NCBI GenBank assembly: GCA_023229505.1
Contig: JALNZD010000020.1
Span: forward strand, 6,591 to 70,590
Source of the DNA: Bacteroidales bacterium
Lineage (GTDB): Bacteria > Bacteroidota > Bacteroidia > Bacteroidales > JAGOPY01
DNA: 64,000 nucleotides
Direction of reading: 5' to 3'
In this document: positions 54,087-62,984 of the stretch, in pieces
Layout: every line of letters begins with the position of its first letter
How positions within the stretch are numbered: position 1 is the first letter of the stretch
Position numbers and translations under genes: made by a program
Notes under the pieces: model-generated
What the model was told of the DNA's origin: nothing
Databases searched by the model: none
Seen by the model: the letters and a program-made list of their open reading frames with translations, nothing else

Positions 54087-57000
54087 ATGAAGATAAGAAG
54101 ATTTTTACTCATTACACTGCTTTGGTCTACTATGACTTTTACTTCATTGGCGCAATCCACTTCAGCAGCCGCGCCTGACACAGCAGATTATCCTTACTGG
54201 ATCGAAATGATGGCCGATCCTACGGAAAATTTTTTCCATGTACAGAAAGCCTTCAACATTTATTTTGAAAATCGTGACATGACCAAGGTCAAAGGCTGGA
54301 AACCATTTAAAAGATGGGAATACAGGATGCTCGAGGGGCGGATATACCCCGATGGTACCCGCCGGCCTGAGGATCATGTTATAAAGGCATATGAGCAATA
54401 TCTTTCTTCCCATCAGGGGGCCCGCTCCCTGGCTGGAGATTGGACTAATCTGGGCCCTTTCGTTATTCCCGACGGAAAAGGCTACAAAGGCCTGGGAAGG
54501 CTCAACGCCATCGCCTTCGACCCTGTCGACCCGGATATTATCTGGGTCGGATCTCCTTCAGGCGGTCTTTGGAAAACGACGACAGGTGGCAATAACTGGA
54601 TATCCTCTACGCAGGATCTACCTTCGCTCGGCGTTTCAGCTATTCTTATTGATCATACCAATCCATCAGTAATGTATATCGGCACAGGCGACCGGGATGC
54701 CGGCGATGCAAATGGGATTGGTGTTTACCGGTCTACCGATGGTGGAGAAACCTGGGAAGCATGGAACAGCGGAATTGGTAACCGGATTGTCGGCAGATTG
54801 CTCATGCACCCTTCCAATCATCTGATTATTTTTGCTGCCACAAATGGTGGGCTTTACCGGTCTACAAATGGCGGCGGCACGTGGACACATATCGAGAACG
54901 GCGATTTCAAGGATGTCGTTTTCAAACCAAGTGATCCAGGTATTGTGTATGCTGCCGGTAATGGCAACTTTTACCGTTCCACTAATGGCGGACTTTCTTT
55001 TTCCCAGGTAACCAGCGGGCTTCCGGGAAGCTCACGGGCTGCAATCGCCGTTTCACCTGACAATCCTTCTTATGTTTATGTGATCCTCACGAATGGCGAT
55101 TCCTTCAAAGGTTTGTACCGTTCGACCGACTCCGGCCAGAATTTTTCAGTACGCTCCACATCCCCGAACATCATGAGCTGGGGCTGCAACGGCGGTGATG
55201 GCGGACAGGCCTGGTACGACCTCGATATTGCTGCAGATCCGACTGATTCCGATGTCATTTTCGCCGGTGGGGTTAATTGCTTCAAATCTGCCAGCGGCGG
55301 TACTACCTGGAATATCAGTTCCCATTGGTGGGGCGATTGCGGAGTAACTTCCGTACATGCCGACCTTCATGTTCTTGAATACAATCCTTTGAATAACAGA
55401 CTTTATGCCGGCAACGACGGTGGGGTTTATTATACTACTAACCAGGGCGCCAGCTGGGTCGAGATAACCAATGGATTGCCCATCGGCCAGGTTTACAAGA
55501 TCGGGCAAAGCGCCACAGTAAGGAATAAAACGGTGAATGGTTACCAGGACAACGGGTCTTCAACTTATATGGGTGACTACTGGCAGAATATCCTTGGTGG
55601 TGATGGCATGGAATGTGCAGTAGACCAGGTCGATGCCAATTACAGCTACGCTACTATCTATTTTGGCTATATAGCCCGCTTTTTCCAGAATATAAACAAC
55701 GGAACCGTCGCAGAAAACGGGTTTAACGGCATCAATGAATCCGGTGCATGGATTACTCCTTTCCTCCTGGATGAAAAGAACCCGAACATCATGTTCGTCG
55801 GCTATAAAAACATCTGGCGCTCTACCAATATCAAATCACCATCAAACCAGATCATATGGCAGAAAATATCTGACGGGCTTGCTGGTATCAATGATCAGGA
55901 TATGAGGGCGCTGGAACAATCCCCAGCCAATACTGACATTTTATTTGCTGCCCGTTATGATAACAAGCTTTTTCGTACCGATGACTGCAAAGCTGCAAGC
56001 CCTTCCTGGATTAATCTGACTTACATGTTGCCGGAAATTGCCGGGATCAATGACGTGGAATGCGATCCATTCATCCCGGACATTGTTTACATTTCCCTGA
56101 ACAATAGAATTTACAAATCAACTGACCGCGGACAAAGCTGGGAAGATATTTCCGGAACACTGCCTGATGTAGCGTACACGAGCATCGCTACTTATAAAAA
56201 CAGCCATGGCGGACTTTATATAAGTTCCGATATCGGGGTCTTTTACCGGGATGAGTTTATGAACGACTGGATTATGTTCTCCGCCGGACTCCCCCCTGAT
56301 GCTTCCGTCACAGAGATTGAAATCTATTGCGATGCCGTCGATCCTTCAGGTGATATTATTCGTGCCGGCACTTATGGCCGCGGATTATGGGAATCCGATG
56401 TATTTCATACCACTCCTGTTGCTGCCTTTTCAGCCAGTGAAACGACTATCCCCGCCGGCTGTGGCATTGACTTTACTGATCTTTCTTCGGGCGTTCCTAC
56501 TTCCTGGGATTGGGAATTTGACGGGGCGAATCCTTCGACTTCAGGTGAAAGAAATCCTTCCGGAATCACTTATGAATCGACAGGGACATTCCAGGTCAAG
56601 CTGGTTGCCATGAACGAAGCAGGGAGCGATTCGGTGGTCTATTTTAATTACATCACGGTCAGTGATACGATTCTGCCACTGGTGGATTTCAGCACCGATC
56701 TGACAAGTATTTGCACCAATGGCATCGTCCATTTCACCGATCTGTCGCAATATTGTCCTAATGCCTGGGAGTGGTCATTCTCACCGGCTTCTGTCGATTT
56801 CAAGGAAGGAACAAGCGAAAATTCACAAAACCCTATCGTTGAATTCAGGCAGACCGCGATGTATACCGTAACGCTAACTGTAACCAACAATAACGGCCAG
56901 GGGACCCTTACCCGCACCGATTATATCCAATCCGGGGGCTTTAACCTGCCTTTTGAAGAGGACTTTGAAACGGGCTCCCTGGAAGACAGGAACTGGACAG

Positions 57001-57758
57001 TGGTCAATCCTGATTTTGGCTACACCTGGACCGATTACCTGATCGAAGAAACCGGCAATCATGCTGCAAGGATGAAGTTTTACGGTTATTTCAAAATGAC
57101 TGAACGTGATGGACTGGTAAGCCCTTATCTCAATTTCAGCCAGTTCGGAAATGTATACCTGACCTTTGACCATGCATATGCCCAGCGCTTCAATCAAAAA
57201 GATTCACTGATCATTTATATTTCGAGCGGTTGCGAAGAAAACTGGACCCGCATTTGGGCCAATGGTCCCGATGGCAATGGCTGTTTTGAAACCGCCTCTG
57301 CAACACCTTATGAGTTTGTCCCAATCGCTAACGAGGACTGGTGCAGCTTAGGCTGGGGTGCTGATTGCTTCACCCTTGATCTCAGCGAATGGGCCGGCGA
57401 CTACAATGTGAAGATCAAGTTTGAAGCCTATAACAACCTGGGAAATAACCTTTACCTGGATAATATCACGGTAACCAATACAACCGGGGGTGTGGATATT
57501 TTACCGGCCCTGGGAACTTTCACCGTTTATCCTAACCCAAGCCATGGGCTTTTCACGTTATACGCTGCCGGAATTAACGGGCAAATGGAATTGGAAATTT
57601 TCAATGCGCAGGGCCAACCGGTCAGGAAGGATGCTTTCAGCAACAGCGATGAAGCTTACCAGCGGACGATTGACATGAGTGGTTTACCAAAAGGTGTTTA
57701 CATGGTACGATTGGTCAGCGGGGAAAGAGTTCACTTAAGGAAAATAATCCTGGAATAA
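54087..57758 (+). CDS. Secreted Asp-box (BNR/VPS10-like) protein with PKD domains and T9SS type A tail
   Basis: 1223 residues. Signal peptide (MKIRRFLLITLLWSTMTFTSLAQ), a large double-propeller region (about 110-790) with many Asp-box motifs (YRSTDGGETW, YRSTNGGGTW, YRSTDSGQNF, YKSTDRGQSW), two PKD domains (about 780-950), a MAM/jelly-roll-like domain (about 955-1135: FEEDFETGSLEDRNW), and the type A sorting tail (FTVYPNPSHGLF ... GLPKGVYMVRLVSG ... KIILE). Such proteins are exported by type IX secretion; some are glycosidases or peptidases, others adhesins. The ATG at 54087 is chosen because it gives the signal peptide; TATCTTTG at 54043-54050 fits a -7 element. Confidence 0.88.
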   Translation: MKIRRFLLITLLWSTMTFTSLAQSTSAAAPDTADYPYWIEMMADPTENFFHVQKAFNIYFENRDMTKVKGWKPFKRWEYRMLEGRIYPDGTRRPEDHVIKAYEQYLSSHQGARSLAGDWTNLGPFVIPDGKGYKGLGRLNAIAFDPVDPDIIWVGSPSGGLWKTTTGGNNWISSTQDLPSLGVSAILIDHTNPSVMYIGTGDRDAGDANGIGVYRSTDGGETWEAWNSGIGNRIVGRLLMHPSNHLIIFAATNGGLYRSTNGGGTWTHIENGDFKDVVFKPSDPGIVYAAGNGNFYRSTNGGLSFSQVTSGLPGSSRAAIAVSPDNPSYVYVILTNGDSFKGLYRSTDSGQNFSVRSTSPNIMSWGCNGGDGGQAWYDLDIAADPTDSDVIFAGGVNCFKSASGGTTWNISSHWWGDCGVTSVHADLHVLEYNPLNNRLYAGNDGGVYYTTNQGASWVEITNGLPIGQVYKIGQSATVRNKTVNGYQDNGSSTYMGDYWQNILGGDGMECAVDQVDANYSYATIYFGYIARFFQNINNGTVAENGFNGINESGAWITPFLLDEKNPNIMFVGYKNIWRSTNIKSPSNQIIWQKISDGLAGINDQDMRALEQSPANTDILFAARYDNKLFRTDDCKAASPSWINLTYMLPEIAGINDVECDPFIPDIVYISLNNRIYKSTDRGQSWEDISGTLPDVAYTSIATYKNSHGGLYISSDIGVFYRDEFMNDWIMFSAGLPPDASVTEIEIYCDAVDPSGDIIRAGTYGRGLWESDVFHTTPVAAFSASETTIPAGCGIDFTDLSSGVPTSWDWEFDGANPSTSGERNPSGITYESTGTFQVKLVAMNEAGSDSVVYFNYITVSDTILPLVDFSTDLTSICTNGIVHFTDLSQYCPNAWEWSFSPASVDFKEGTSENSQNPIVEFRQTAMYTVTLTVTNNNGQGTLTRTDYIQSGGFNLPFEEDFETGSLEDRNWTVVNPDFGYTWTDYLIEETGNHAARMKFYGYFKMTERDGLVSPYLNFSQFGNVYLTFDHAYAQRFNQKDSLIIYISSGCEENWTRIWANGPDGNGCFETASATPYEFVPIANEDWCSLGWGADCFTLDLSEWAGDYNVKIKFEAYNNLGNNLYLDNITVTNTTGGVDILPALGTFTVYPNPSHGLFTLYAAGINGQMELEIFNAQGQPVRKDAFSNSDEAYQRTIDMSGLPKGVYMVRLVSGERVHLRKIILE

Positions 57759-57789
57759 TATTTTCACTGATAGAACGCTGAGTGATAAT

Positions 57790-57826
57790 AAGAACGCAAA
57801 GATAGAACCAGTCTTTGCGTTCTTTT
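57790..57826 (+). terminator. Intrinsic terminator after the Asp-box gene
   Basis: AAGAACGCAAAGA (57790-57802) and TCTTTGCGTTCTT (57812-57824) pair perfectly over 13 bp around a 9-nt loop, with a short T-run behind. It lies 31 bp after the stop and 36 bp before rsmE. Confidence 0.75.
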
Positions 57827-57860
57827 CATTTATTTGCGACCTTTGCGTGAACCCTTAAAA

Positions 57861-58559
57861 ATGAATCTTTTTTATACTCCTGATATTACTGATGGTCTTT
57901 ATTCCCTGAACGAGGAAGAATCACGGCATTGCCGGATGGTTCTGCGCCTGCGCGAAGGCGACATCGTCAATCTGACTGACGGAAAAGGTACCCTCTTTGA
58001 AGCCCGCATTATGGATGCTCGTAGCAGGCAGGTAACCGTTGAAGTTATCAGCCGGCAGGATGGCTATGGCCGGCGGAATTACCGTTTGCATATAGCTGTG
58101 GCGCCAACCAAGAACATCGACCGTTTCGAGTGGTTTCTCGAGAAGGCTACAGAGATTGGTGTGGATGAAATCACACCATTGATCTGCGATCATTCAGAGC
58201 GCCGGCAGCTTCGTACCGACCGGCTGGAGAAGGTGATCACCGCAGCCGTGAAGCAATCGCTAAAGGCATATCATCCAAAATTAAATGAACCTGAGCCCCT
58301 GGGCAAATTCCTGGAAAACCCTCACCCGGGAGATAAATACATGGCTTATATTACTTCCGGGGCTCCCCTACTGAAGCAATTATATCAAAAAGGAGCTGAT
58401 GCCGTCATCCTTATCGGTCCGGAAGGTGATTTCAGCCCGGCCGAAGTTGAAGCCGCGATAAAGTGTGGTTACCAGGTTATTTCCTTAGGCGAAAGCCGTT
58501 TACGGACAGAGACGGCTGCGGTTGTGGCATGCCATACGGTGCAGTTGATTAATCAGTAG
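57861..58559 (+). CDS. rsmE: 16S rRNA (uracil-1498-N3)-methyltransferase
   Basis: SPOUT-class methyltransferase acting on U1498 of 16S rRNA with S-adenosylmethionine, 232 residues. The C-terminal knot is clear: LIGPEGDFSPAEVEAA and SLGESRLRTETAAVVA; the N-terminal PUA-like domain has SRHCRMVLRLREGD. The ATG at 57861 is used; the frame is open 27 bp further upstream, but without a better start. It is the last core gene before the cassette array. Confidence 0.94.
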   Translation: MNLFYTPDITDGLYSLNEEESRHCRMVLRLREGDIVNLTDGKGTLFEARIMDARSRQVTVEVISRQDGYGRRNYRLHIAVAPTKNIDRFEWFLEKATEIGVDEITPLICDHSERRQLRTDRLEKVITAAVKQSLKAYHPKLNEPEPLGKFLENPHPGDKYMAYITSGAPLLKQLYQKGADAVILIGPEGDFSPAEVEAAIKCGYQVISLGESRLRTETAAVVACHTVQLINQ

Positions 58560-58729
58560 ATCCCCACCGTTTCACCATTTCACTGCTTCCCGCCGGGTAT
58601 ATTTTTCATTTTTCCGGATTATGTGATGAAAAACCTTTTAATTAAGATAATCAAGAAAAATGAAAAACATCGAAATTACAAAAGGCCAGATAGAAGGGAA
58701 AGATCACCGAGGAGCAGATCAGGGAGTAT

Positions 58730-59410
58730 TTGTTATACCTGATCGAGCATCGTGACATTTCGATTTCTTACCAGAACCAGTCGATCAATGCCATTAAATT
58801 TTACTATGAGCAGGTTTTGGGCAGGCTGGTAAAGAGTTACCATATACAACGGCCCAGGAGGGAGCGGAAATTACCGAATGTATTGAGTGAAGAGGAAGTT
58901 CAGATGATACTCAACAACACGGATAATCTGAAGCATAAGGCGATTCTTTCTTTGATTTATTCTGCCGGTTTGCGGCGGAGTGAGTTAATCAATTTACAGC
59001 CAACGGATATCGATTCAAAGCGGATGTATGTGATCATCAGGGGTGGCAAGGGGAATAAAGACAGGTACAGCATATTATCGGAAAAAGTCTTGATTTTATT
59101 AAGAAAATATTTTCGAAAGTATAAGCCATTTAATTGGTTATTTGAAGGACAATTCGGCGGGCAGTACAGTGCATCGAGCATACAGAACATACTTAAGAAT
59201 GCTGTCGCCAAAGCCAGGATAAAAAAGAAGGTGACAGTTCATACATTAAGGCATTGTTTTGCGACCCACCTGTTGGAGCATGGGGTTGATCTGAGATATA
59301 TCCAGGAATTACTAGGGCATAAGAATGCCAAGACGACGGAGATTTACACTCACATCACGCAGCGGGGTTTAGGCAAAATAAAGAGTCCGCTTGACAATTT
59401 AGATATTTAA
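58730..59410 (+). CDS. Tyrosine recombinase, integron-integrase-like, N-terminally short
   Basis: A 226-residue site-specific recombinase with the full catalytic set: Arg82 (SAGLRRSEL), Lys107 (GGKGNKDR), His171 and Arg174 (HTLRHCFATHLLE), His197 (LLGHKNAKTTE) and Tyr206. The end, IYTHITQRGLGKIKSPLD, closely recalls integron integrases, but the 30-40 residue insertion those carry between the Lys and the HxxR box is missing. The core-binding domain is cut short: the frame is closed by TAG at 58691 and starts at best with TTG; residues encoded just upstream (KITEEQIREY) belong to the family, so a frameshift near 58695 or truncation is likely. It is codirectional with the cassette array that begins 200 bp downstream. 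Confidence 0.8.
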   Translation: MLYLIEHRDISISYQNQSINAIKFYYEQVLGRLVKSYHIQRPRRERKLPNVLSEEEVQMILNNTDNLKHKAILSLIYSAGLRRSELINLQPTDIDSKRMYVIIRGGKGNKDRYSILSEKVLILLRKYFRKYKPFNWLFEGQFGGQYSASSIQNILKNAVAKARIKKKVTVHTLRHCFATHLLEHGVDLRYIQELLGHKNAKTTEIYTHITQRGLGKIKSPLDNLDI

Positions 59411-59416
59411 TTTGCT

Positions 59417-59424
59417 TATATTTG
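59417..59424 (+). promoter_or_regulatory. Possible promoter element facing the cassette array
   Basis: TATATTTG fits TAnnTTTG; a TTG lies at 59391-59393, 23 bp upstream, which is a little far. It is placed between the recombinase stop and the first cassette, where an integron's Pc promoter would be useful. Confidence 0.25.
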
Positions 59425-59450
59425 AGGAATACAAATCATTGATGTTTTTG

Positions 59451-59616
59451 CAACTACATTTAGCCAACGATTTTAAGATGTATTCGTTATTACACAATAA
59501 GCCCAGAATAGACGGACTAAAGATAATACACATTCCATGCTGTTTTAGCATTATAAATTCAATATTTGAAGCGCTAGATTGTAAATATATGCAATACATT
59601 TAGCCATACGTTAGCA
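59451..59616 (+). other. Candidate attI region: direct repeats ahead of the first cassette
   Basis: CAACTACATTTAGCCAACG (59451-59469) and CAATACATTTAGCCATACG (59592-59610) are near-identical direct repeats about 140 bp apart. The second ends exactly at the G|TTAGCA boundary where the first cassette begins. Such repeats upstream of the crossover resemble integrase-binding sites of attI. Alternatively the segment is a degenerate small cassette. Two short overlapping frames in it (59412-59603 plus, 59399-59599 minus) look spurious. Confidence 0.45.
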
Positions 59617-59636
59617 ATAATTTGGTTCTTGGAACA

Positions 59637-60281
59637 ATGAGGAAATATTACATGCTATTGGCCTTAATTGTATTTGTGAGTTGTAACTCCAGCCGTGATA
59701 CCATTATCCCATACGATTATGAAGCGAATTTCCCTGATACTAAAAACGGAATTACTCAGGACCAGGCCAATGAATATCACCAATTTGCGATGAATCAGAT
59801 CCAACTCAATACAGTTGGGAAAAAACTTCCAAAAATATTTATCTATGACATTAATAATACGAAAGTTAGATTAAATAAATTGATCAAACAAACAACTTTT
59901 ATTTATGCTACAGGAAATCATTGCGGATGGGGCTTAGAAGTACTTGATAATGATCTTCCCATTACACTTGAAAAATTAAAAGGAGATTCAATTTATATTT
60001 TTACAATTGCACTTTTAGTGAGGACTCCATTTGATACGGCCGATTCTGAAGGTTTTAGTAAAAAAGCATATGAAGTAAATTCAAAATATGATCAGTTTTA
60101 TATAATTGATGAATCAGAAGCTAAGAAGTTTAATGCGCTAAATGCCACTAAATTATTGGTAGACAGGAAAGAAACCGTAATTTATTTGGGCTACGGTGCA
60201 AATTTAGACCCTGATCAATTCTATGAACGATTGAAATCCAAACTATTGCTAACGGGTGCGCAAAGCCCAGCCCGGAATTAA
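59637..60281 (+). CDS. Cassette 1: thioredoxin-fold-like lipoprotein
   Basis: 214 residues. Lipoprotein signal with acylation Cys16 (LIVFVSCNSS). The middle part, GKKLPKIFIYDINNTKVRLNKLI followed by TTFIYATGNHCGWG, has the beginning of an AhpC/TSA thioredoxin-like fold, but only one cysteine stands at the active-site position, so ordinary disulfide exchange is unlikely. The start ATG lies 27 bp inside the cassette. The last 11 codons (from TGAQSPARN back) lie within the attC site, so the recombination site contributes the C-terminus. A function is not evident. Confidence 0.7.
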   Translation: MRKYYMLLALIVFVSCNSSRDTIIPYDYEANFPDTKNGITQDQANEYHQFAMNQIQLNTVGKKLPKIFIYDINNTKVRLNKLIKQTTFIYATGNHCGWGLEVLDNDLPITLEKLKGDSIYIFTIALLVRTPFDTADSEGFSKKAYEVNSKYDQFYIIDESEAKKFNALNATKLLVDRKETVIYLGYGANLDPDQFYERLKSKLLLTGAQSPARN

Positions 60282-60412
60282 AATTTTGCCCGTCCAGGCG
60301 GGACGCATATTATGGAACAAGGGTCAAAGAAATATGGAAAATTTGTACATTTAATGCGCCCGCCTGGCCGGCCAAATAATCCGGGCCAGGCCTTTGCGCG
60401 CGAACGTTATGT
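60247..60412 (+). repeat. attC-like site 1 (166 bp)
   Basis: R'' TGCTAAC (60247-60253), L'' arm GCGCAAAGCCCAGCCCGG, inner hairpin GCCCGTCCAGGCGGGACGC against GCGCCCGCCTGGCCGGCC, L' arm CCGGGCCAGGCCTTTGCGCG, R' GTTATGT (60406-60412). The L' arm has an extra base compared with L'', as in canonical attC sites with extrahelical bases. Confidence 0.8.
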
Positions 60413-60438
60413 GCCAATTATACTAATAAAAACTATTT

Positions 60439-60879
60439 ATGAAAACATTCAATGGTCTTATTTCTAGTGCTCTTGTTCTGATTTCTACTTTGATATTTTT
60501 ATTATTAGGTGCAAGTACTTGTAGCAAAAACGGCGATTGTCCTGAAAATAGTCATGATCTGATCGAAATAAAGAATAATAGCTCAATCACAATTAACTGG
60601 AGGCATTTTATTCCAGATTCAATTTATTCAATAAATGGTTCGACAGCTGCTTCTGACCTTATTGTTAATCCTAATAGTTCAGATCATTATGGGACTAGAG
60701 ATTGCTGGGATGTAATTTTCAAAGATGACTATTTTTTATATTTTTTAATTTTTAATAATGACACTGTTCAAGCCATTGGTTGGCAGGCAATAAGTGGTAC
60801 TAATAGAGGACTTTTAAAAAGAGTCAAGGTTGATTCAACTTATCTTTATGATAGTGATTTTATTATCACATACCCTTAA
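60439..60879 (+). CDS. Cassette 2: small exported protein, unknown function
   Basis: 146 residues with a hydrophobic N-terminal signal or anchor (ISSALVLISTLIFLLLGA) followed by a Cys pair region TCSKNGDCPEN. The mature part is probably beta-rich (IEIKNNSSITINWRHF ... WDVIFKDDYFLYFLIFNNDT). A non-canonical lipobox cannot be excluded. I recognise no family. A 180-bp AT-rich stretch separates the stop from the attC site. Confidence 0.6.
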   Translation: MKTFNGLISSALVLISTLIFLLLGASTCSKNGDCPENSHDLIEIKNNSSITINWRHFIPDSIYSINGSTAASDLIVNPNSSDHYGTRDCWDVIFKDDYFLYFLIFNNDTVQAIGWQAISGTNRGLLKRVKVDSTYLYDSDFIITYP

Positions 60880-61058
60880 TATGGAATTCAAATTTCACAG
60901 AGAATTATATAGCATAAATTAGAAATTACGAATGCGGTTTTCTCCAAATTTTACCTGTCTTTTAATTTTCATAACTTATTGAATATTATATATTTAGAAT
61001 GTGTGATAAAACCCAAGAACCAAAGTGAGTAATGAGCGAAAGATTTATTATAACCGGC

Positions 61059-61222
61059 ACATAACATCCGCACAAAGGCCAGCCCGGACATCAAATTGCC
61101 CGTCCAGGCAGGCGCGTATTAAGGAACATGGAAAAAGGAACAAGGAAAAATTGTACATTTAAGGCGCCCGCCTGGCCGGCCAAATTCAACCCGGGCCAGG
61201 CCTTTGTGCGCGAGCGTTAGGC
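61059..61222 (+). repeat. attC-like site 2 (164 bp)
   Basis: R'' ACATAAC (61059-61065; GGCACATAAC pairs over 10 bp with the cassette start GTTATGTGCC at 60406), the same L''/inner/L' stems as site 1, R' GTTAGGC (61216-61222). The loop word GGAACATGGAAAAAGGAACA is shared with site 3. Confidence 0.82.
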
Positions 61223-61237
61223 TTAATACAATTGATT

Positions 61238-62161
61238 ATGAAAAAGATTTTTCTCTTCTTCTTTATCACTGCCTTGTCAGCCTCTTTATTTGCGCAAGCT
61301 GTCGACCATTTCGTAAATGTGGATTCTGAGTGGTATACTGCAAGGATCTATCCAAATCCAAGTCCTGAAGATCCGTACTTTGTTCAAACAAAATCAACAC
61401 ATTATGGATTCATTGGCGACACGTTAATAAACAATGAAATCTGGGTAAAAATGTACTCTTCATGGGATACTTTATTCTATTTAGAATTACATTTTCAAGG
61501 ATTTATCCATTCTTCAGACGGCATTGTAGTTTTCAGAGATGTTTACAATAATCTTGACACACTTTATAATTTTAATTTAAATGTTGGCGATAGCGTATTC
61601 TATGATTTTGGATTTAATTCAACTAATGTTGCTATCATTGACATTGATAGTATCTTGATAAATGGGGTTTACTTTAAAAGATTTTATTTCGATGAACCTT
61701 TTGAAAACACTACTTTCGAGTTTTTGAATGAGATTTGGATTGAGGGAATTGGTAGTGTTCACGGACCTCTTTTTCCACATCAACCTGAATTATTTAGTTC
61801 GGAAATTCCCGACAAACGTGATTTGACATGTTCATTCACCAATGGATTTCAATATTTTAATAATCCATCCTATGATGATTGTTTCATTAATATTATTCTT
61901 GGAATTGAAAAGCTACCAAACAATGAATTTGATGTTTATCCTAATCCTTTCAAAAATGTTATAACTATTGAAAATGCAAATTTTGAATATGGGGTTACAA
62001 ATGTTACTATATATAATATTTTAGGCAATAAAATATATTCAGAAAAGATAATGAATAATAAGCAAAGTATAGTTCTGGAGCATTTACCCATTGGTGTTTA
62101 TTATGTTAGAATTAATCAAGGAAATAAATATCAAACGAAGGCGGTAATCAAATTGTACTAA
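61238..62161 (+). CDS. Cassette 3: T9SS type A secreted protein
   Basis: 308 residues. Signal peptide (MKKIFLFFFITALSASLFAQ), an unknown, aromatic-rich mature domain (about 21-225), and a full type A sorting tail: FDVYPNPFKNVITIEN, VTIYNILGNKIYSEKI, LPIGVYYVRINQGNKY and the final KAVIKLY. The product should be exported by the type IX secretion system. The TAA stop overlaps the extended R'' box (TAAGCCTAAC), so gene and attC are fused without spare bases. The start is the ATG 22 bp inside the cassette. Confidence 0.75.
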   Translation: MKKIFLFFFITALSASLFAQAVDHFVNVDSEWYTARIYPNPSPEDPYFVQTKSTHYGFIGDTLINNEIWVKMYSSWDTLFYLELHFQGFIHSSDGIVVFRDVYNNLDTLYNFNLNVGDSVFYDFGFNSTNVAIIDIDSILINGVYFKRFYFDEPFENTTFEFLNEIWIEGIGSVHGPLFPHQPELFSSEIPDKRDLTCSFTNGFQYFNNPSYDDCFINIILGIEKLPNNEFDVYPNPFKNVITIENANFEYGVTNVTIYNILGNKIYSEKIMNNKQSIVLEHLPIGVYYVRINQGNKYQTKAVIKLY

Positions 62162-62327
62162 GCCTAACGGAAGCGCAAAGTCCAGCCCGGACATTAAAGT
62201 TTGCCCGTCCAGGCGGGGCGCGTATTAAGGAACATGGAAAAAGGAACAAGGAAAATTTGTACATTTAATGCGCCCGCCTGGCCGGCCAAATAAACCCGGG
62301 CCAGGTCTTTGCGCGCGGGCGTTATAA
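62162..62327 (+). repeat. attC-like site 3 (166 bp)
   Basis: R'' GCCTAAC (62162-62168; TAAGCCTAAC matches the cassette start GTTAGGCTTA at 61216 over 10 bp), stems as in sites 1 and 2, R' GTTATAA (62321-62327). Sites 1-3 form one near-identical family. Confidence 0.82.
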
Positions 62328-62355
62328 GCCATAATTTTTATTAAGATTGGTAGTT

Positions 62356-62901
62356 ATGAAACGGTTAATATACACAAATCCTTTTATAATTCTTTTATTA
62401 GAAATAGGTGTTATTGCAGTTTCTTTAATACTTTTTTATGGTTGTAAATTGGTCTTGCCTATTGAAAATATCAAATACTGCCTAATAATTGTCATTGCTT
62501 TATTTCTAGCAGGTTATTTTTTTTGGATTTATCTAATCGCTTTGGGATTCCACATACTCTCTGCTAAAAATGATAAAGATTATAGATTTAAAAATTTTAT
62601 AATAGTATTAATTATCCTATACATCATTGCGATACTTAGTTATTCTTCTAGTATTTATTTCATATCAAAATCCATGGATCAAATCCTTGGATTAATTAGC
62701 ATACTTACGGGCTTGATATCATTTTTTTGTTTAATGTATATTATTGTCTACCTTACTAATAACTTCAAGTTTTTTGATAAGAAAAATGAACCAAGATTTT
62801 GGGATTATTTTATATCAATGTTTTTAATTAGTTTTTTCCCTTTTGGGCTTATGATAATGCATGATCATTTGAGATTGATTATGAAGGAAAATTTAAAATG
62901 A
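62356..62901 (+). CDS. Cassette 4: multi-spanning membrane protein
   Basis: 181 residues with five likely helices (about 9-30, 40-66, 80-104, 109-133, 149-169) and short charged loops (SAKNDKDYRFKN; FDKKNEPRFWDY). No catalytic or transport motif is visible and no family recognised. A TTG start 9 bp upstream is possible, but the ATG at 62356 is preferred. The gene is very AT-rich. Confidence 0.6.
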   Translation: MKRLIYTNPFIILLLEIGVIAVSLILFYGCKLVLPIENIKYCLIIVIALFLAGYFFWIYLIALGFHILSAKNDKDYRFKNFIIVLIILYIIAILSYSSSIYFISKSMDQILGLISILTGLISFFCLMYIIVYLTNNFKFFDKKNEPRFWDYFISMFLISFFPFGLMIMHDHLRLIMKENLK

Positions 62902-62984
62902 ACGGACTGAGTTAGCTTAATGAAAATATCCTATTTTAAATGCTGACTAAGATATTGTTTTCTAAGGAATTATTAAATTACGGC

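Noticed and set aside
58626..58755. Upstream ATG frame (58626 or 58660) as the true recombinase start
   Set aside because: These frames are not in phase with the recombinase and end at a TGA near 58755; they could contribute only through a frameshift, which I cannot establish.
59412..59603. Short frames on both strands between the recombinase and the first cassette
   Set aside because: Start codon is TTG, composition is non-coding and the frames overlap the direct repeats and cassette boundary; better explained as attI or a degenerate site.
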